Notes under the pieces: model-generated | Databases searched by the model: none | What the model was told of the DNA's origin: nothing | The model's input: only the letters and a program-made list of their open reading frames with translations | Source: a virus | Virus record (IMG/VR): IMGVR_UViG_3300036817_000262 | Span: 1 to 23,553 of that record | Strand: one strand, 5' to 3' | Length of the DNA: 23,553 nucleotides | Shown here: one piece after another, positions 21,256-23,553 of the stretch | How positions within the stretch are numbered: position 1 is the first letter of the stretch | How the letters are laid out: every line of letters begins with the position of its first letter | Position numbers and translations under genes: made by a program

Positions 21256-21515
21256 GTTGAGCCGAGGGTGGCGGCGCGTCTGCGCCGCCGCCGATCCGGG
21301 CGCGGCGGTCCCGGGTTCGCCAGTTTCGCCATTCCCTCCTGCCGCCGATCCATAAAGTACTTGTCCATCACGTCACGATCGATGACGTGACTTTTCCCAA
21401 GCTTGTAGGTCGCCACCGGGAAGCGACCTTCGAGGATCGCATTCTTCGCGGACTCAAACGACATGCCAAACATCTTGCAGGCATCACGGAGTGAAATCCA
21501 AGGTTGAGTGTTCAT
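21252..21515 (-). CDS. Small helix-turn-helix DNA-binding protein, excisionase-like
   Basis: This is an 87-residue protein. Residues about 6-52 (WISLRDACKMFGMSFESAKNAI..GRFPVATYKLGKSHVIDRDVMDKYF) have the MerR/excisionase-like layout: helix-turn-helix followed by a wing ending in a HVID-type strand. The C-terminus is proline-rich then has six consecutive arginines. Being next to the integrase, it could be a recombination directionality factor (Xis), but it could equally be a regulator of the early genes. It converges with the integrase (stops overlap by 4 bp) and its start overlaps the ParB-like stop by one base (TGATG), so it is the last gene of the early leftward operon. Confidence 0.72.
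   Translation of the reverse strand: MNTQPWISLRDACKMFGMSFESAKNAILEGRFPVATYKLGKSHVIDRDVMDKYFMDRRQEGMAKLANPGPPRPDRRRRRRAATLGST
21270..21289. repeat. GC-rich perfect hairpin at the int / HTH convergent junction
   Basis: GGCGGCGC (21270-21277) and GCGCCGCC (21282-21289) form a perfect 8-bp stem with a 4-base loop, just past the integrase stop. It lies inside the arginine-run coding end of the HTH gene. No T-tract follows on either strand, so it is not a standard intrinsic terminator, but it could slow polymerase or protect mRNA 3' ends. Confidence 0.6.
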
Positions 21516-22384
21516 CAGTAGATCCTAATTTTCTGTTCATCGTCGGCGCGTATCGCGACGATGGTGCGCGTGCAGGGCTTGTTCAAATTGCGCCGTGCCC
21601 AGTTCCATCCCTTGATCACCATTCGCATGCGGATGGCGAGCGAGTACCTCGCCATCTTTTCCGCATCGCGGATGAAAGCGCTGCGCAGAATGTATTCAAC
21701 GTCAGACCGTATCAGCTCCTCGCCGCTGTACAAGCGGCGCATGAAGCGCTCTGCTTGTTCTTGATGTCGGCGCGAGAACATCTCATAGAGCGCGGTGCCG
21801 CAGCCCAATGACAACGGTCGCGACTCGGCAGGGAAGGATGCCAGGGTCTCGGCGCATTGCAGAAGGGATTTGTGCTTCTCGACGTAATCGATCACATCGG
21901 TGTTGGAGAGTTTGATCTTGCCGTGCATCACACCGAGATCGAAACGATGGCACCACTGCACGGCAGTCGCCGCAGCTTTGATGATGTACGCGGGCGAGTC
22001 ATGGAAGTACAGACAGAGCGCATCCGCACCCGTGCGTACCGCCCCGGTGTCGATCGTCTTGAAGGCTTCCGGGGTGATGCCGTACACCACCATCGATTCG
22101 ATCGGGATCCCAGCTTCGATGATCGCGAACAACCGGTGCTGACCATCCAAGATCTGCTCATTGTCCGCGATGACGATCGGCTGACCGTTCAACTGCCAGT
22201 TGCCGTTCTTGATTTCATCCGACAGGAACTCGATGTGCCGTTTGCGCAGCGGGCGATTGATCTTATTGCACTTGAGCCAGTTCGTCGCATCGGTGGGAGT
22301 GATCTTCATCACCTCGGCGACGATGTCCTTGTTGGTGCCGTAGATTTTCGCCGCATGCGGGAACTTGATGATTTTGGAATTCAT
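21515..22384 (-). CDS. ParB/DGQHR-type phage protein
   Basis: This is a 289-residue protein. Residues about 43-92 (NRPLRKRHIEFLSDEIKNGNW, NGQPIVIADNEQILDGQHRL) form a ParB/Srx-like N-terminal fold with the DGQHR signature at 80-84. This is followed by FKTIDTGAVRTGAD (108-121), an 'ID.G..R...D' element seen in many phage proteins of this type. The C-terminal part is helical with RH- and R-rich stretches and lacks an obvious DNA-binding HTH. Its role in phages is poorly defined; DNA binding or nucleotide-dependent regulation is possible. It lies in the early leftward block between a very small ORF (ATGA overlap) and the HTH gene. It should not be read as a partition protein, as no ParA gene is present in this window. 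Confidence 0.75.
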   Translation of the reverse strand: MNSKIIKFPHAAKIYGTNKDIVAEVMKITPTDATNWLKCNKINRPLRKRHIEFLSDEIKNGNWQLNGQPIVIADNEQILDGQHRLFAIIEAGIPIESMVVYGITPEAFKTIDTGAVRTGADALCLYFHDSPAYIIKAAATAVQWCHRFDLGVMHGKIKLSNTDVIDYVEKHKSLLQCAETLASFPAESRPLSLGCGTALYEMFSRRHQEQAERFMRRLYSGEELIRSDVEYILRSAFIRDAEKMARYSLAIRMRMVIKGWNWARRNLNKPCTRTIVAIRADDEQKIRIY

Positions 22385-22521
22385 GTTTTCACCGTCCCTC
22401 CGATGTAACTGGTCACTCCTGCCTTTGGGGTCGCGTAAGCAACATTCTGTGTGCTGCCTGCGGTGTTCATCATCATGGCTTGCAAGTGAGTTTCCGTTGG
22501 AGTTACCGACGCAGATCTCAC
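22381..22521 (-). CDS. Very small hypothetical ORF upstream of the ParB-like gene
   Basis: This is a 46-residue ORF from GTG at 22521, or 31 residues from the triple ATG at 22476. The frame runs into a TGA that overlaps the ParB-like ATG (ATGA), like most real gene junctions here. It fills an otherwise empty gap of about 155 bases. The product contains SASVTPTETHLQA, MMMNTAGSTQNVAYATPKAG, then VTSYIGG. No family is recognised and there is no strong Shine-Dalgarno. Its support is the overlap and the open frame only. Confidence 0.42.
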   Translation of the reverse strand: MRSASVTPTETHLQAMMMNTAGSTQNVAYATPKAGVTSYIGGTVKT

Positions 22522-22538
22522 TGCGCGTCTTGCGTCGG

Positions 22539-22745
22539 TTACTCGAAAGGGCGAACGATCACCTTGACGCGATTCATGTCCACGTCACTCGGCAGGCCTG
22601 GGTCGCGACCGGCGACGAGCGCTGCGCCTTGATTGTCGCCTGCGATGATTGCTTTGGGACCCAGCAGCAGGGTCTCTTTCTCGGTGCCTTCCTCGACGCC
22701 TTTCTTTGTGGGCATCAGCACTGCGGCAACTTCAAATAGCGGCAT
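22539..22745 (-). CDS. Small hypothetical early protein
   Basis: This is a 68-residue protein starting MPLFEVAAVLMPTKKG, with an acidic EEGTEKET segment, an LLLGPKAIIAGDNQGAALVA core and an MNRVKVIVRPFE end. It has an AGGAG ribosome site about 8 bases before the ATG. Strand-like hydrophobic stretches suggest a small alpha/beta fold. I do not recognise the family. It lies between the SSB-tail protein and the very small ORF, in the same orientation as the recombination genes, so it is probably part of the early operon. Confidence 0.65.
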   Translation of the reverse strand: MPLFEVAAVLMPTKKGVEEGTEKETLLLGPKAIIAGDNQGAALVAGRDPGLPSDVDMNRVKVIVRPFE

Positions 22746-22760
22746 GGTAAATCTCCTGGT

Positions 22761-23024
22761 TCAAAATGGAATGTCATCATCATCGAAATCGGTTTTGGTC
22801 ACGCTCGATTGCGGGCGCGAAGGTGGCATCGATTCTTCAGGCACCGGTTTGAAGCGCAGGCTCTTGTACGGTGTCGAGGGAATGCCTTGGCTCTGGTTGT
22901 TCCACAGATCGATGTAGTAGCGCTTGCCATGGATCTGGCATTTGCCACTCCAGTCCGGTCGCGACTCGATGCCTTGCTTGTCATGCTTGAACAGCACGCC
23001 ACGCATCTCATCTCGATCAGCCAT
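22761..23024 (-). CDS. Small early protein with an SSB-like acidic C-terminal tail
   Basis: This is an 87-residue protein. The core has MRGVLFKHDKQG (about 7-18), a RPDWSGKCQIHGKRYYIDLW stretch (22-41) and YKSLRFKP (53-60). The overall pattern is that of small phage proteins with a '..LFKN....PD.SG...I.GK.Y....W....YLSL' layout. The last nine residues are DFDDDDIPF, which matches the acidic tip (DDDIPF) by which bacterial SSB recruits its partners. It is too short and lacks the usual OB-fold length of a full SSB. It may act as a small single-strand-binding or partner-recruiting factor with the YqaJ nuclease, whose stop it overlaps by 8 bp. Confidence 0.72.
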   Translation of the reverse strand: MADRDEMRGVLFKHDKQGIESRPDWSGKCQIHGKRYYIDLWNNQSQGIPSTPYKSLRFKPVPEESMPPSRPQSSVTKTDFDDDDIPF

Positions 23025-23553
23025 AGGTCACCTCCATGATGTCGTCGTACTGCGCCTGGACCTCATTGAGAAACTCGAGCGCAGCCTGTTCATACGCAGC
23101 GAGATCCGCGTCATAGCGCTCGATGCGTACGGTGAGGAGCTGCTTGTGTTTCGGCATGCGGTCATCGAAGGAAATGAGATCGCAGAACGCGGCACCGGAG
23201 ATCCACAGGTTGTGCTGCACCTGTGCCCAGTACTCATTGCGCAGCAGCGTCGGATCCGCAAGGTAGGTCAGGTGTGTTGCCATCTTGGGACACTTCAATT
23301 CAATGATCCCGGAGAAGTCCCCGATGTCCCCATCGAGCGAGCAGCCCGCCATCAAGGTCGTGTGCTGCAGGAAGCCTGTCTTGCGCACCAACTCACCGGC
23401 AGCTTCGTAGGTCGCGAATGCCATCGGCTCGATGGCAAGGCCGCGTTCCATTTCCTTGGTGAAGAAAATATTCTCTTGCGCCTCACCGGCAATGCGCTCG
23501 CTGATGAGTTGCAGCCGATAATCACGACGGGCGACCGACTCCTTGCCGCTCTT
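23017..23553 (-). CDS. YqaJ-family viral recombinase / exonuclease (5' truncated at window end)
   Basis: The - strand frame is open to the window edge, so the N-terminus lies outside. An ATG at 23451 is internal, since the upstream 34 codons continue the family pattern (YRLQLISERIAGE..N..F). The visible protein has an MERGLAIEPMA then YEAAGE segment, GCSLDGDIGDF, and IIELKCPK, giving the D and ExK catalytic residues of the PD-(D/E)XK YqaJ fold. It continues with a YWAQVQHNLWISGAAFCDLISFD stretch typical of the family, and a helical C-terminus. Such proteins digest one DNA strand to allow annealing-type phage recombination. It is first in the visible early block and overlaps the SSB-tail protein. 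Confidence 0.9.
   Translation of the reverse strand, partial: KSGKESVARRDYRLQLISERIAGEAQENIFFTKEMERGLAIEPMAFATYEAAGELVRKTGFLQHTTLMAGCSLDGDIGDFSGIIELKCPKMATHLTYLADPTLLRNEYWAQVQHNLWISGAAFCDLISFDDRMPKHKQLLTVRIERYDADLAAYEQAALEFLNEVQAQYDDIMEVTYG

Noticed and set aside
21270-21289. Rho-independent terminator for the integrase
   Set aside because: The stem is perfect but no T-tract follows on either strand, so it was listed only as a hairpin.
21515-22384. Plasmid-type partition system
   Set aside because: Only a ParB/DGQHR-like N-domain is present, with no ParA and no centromere-like repeats; an integrase is the maintenance system here.
22365-22739. + strand frame of 124 codons over the early block
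   Set aside because: It runs opposite to a chain of coupled - strand genes, lacks a ribosome site and has no recognisable pattern.

Overview
The whole window reads as tailed-phage DNA. It is about 23.5 kb of tightly packed, GC-rich genes, many joined by ATGA or TAATG overlaps. I see no clearly bacterial chromosomal gene, no tRNA or rRNA, no CRISPR array and no insertion sequence. The morphogenesis genes follow the order of P22-type podophages: portal C-terminus, scaffold, P22-type coat, gp4-like, gp10-like, gp7-like ejection protein, two large internal virion proteins, tail proteins. A tyrosine recombinase indicates a temperate phage. The CsrA homologue keeps the RNA-binding residues of proteobacterial CsrA, which points to a proteobacterial host, perhaps gamma or beta (inference). 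Phage genes lie on both sides of the integrase, so this looks like a virion-form genome or contig rather than a prophage cut at its att sites.

Region 1 (1-18529, all + strand) is the late structural operon. It has the portal end, a small ORF, scaffold and coat, then three small beta-rich proteins with a strong intrinsic terminator after the first. A glycine-rich fibre-like protein and a GH16-like glucanase/lectin-fold protein follow. The GH16-like ORF has no conventional start and sits in the +1 frame directly after a TTT-TGA-C stop context. Next come the gp4-like and gp10-like head completion proteins, both carrying a similar inserted segment. Then there is a small ORF, a minimal SET-domain protein, a cupin-like protein, three ejection-type proteins, and two tail proteins that share one N-terminal adaptor: one glycine-rich, one beta-helical tailspike.

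Region 2 (18530-19766, - strand) is a compact three-gene operon: a zinc-ribbon-like protein, a protein with three tandem transposase-type helix-turn-helix units, and CsrA. It is tail-to-tail with the tailspike gene and divergent from the integrase. It is the best candidate here for an undescribed regulatory module.

Region 3 (19767-20094) is the only sizeable gene-free stretch. It holds a 15-bp direct repeat, two palindromic operator candidates and helically phased short repeats. Region 4 (20095-21255, +) is the integrase.

Region 5 (21252-23553, - strand) is an early gene block. In transcription order it has a YqaJ-type exonuclease (cut by the window end), a small protein with an SSB-like acidic tail, a hypothetical protein, a very small ORF, a ParB/DGQHR-type protein and a HTH protein converging on the integrase. 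No lysis, terminase, replication helicase or repressor gene of a familiar type is visible in this window.
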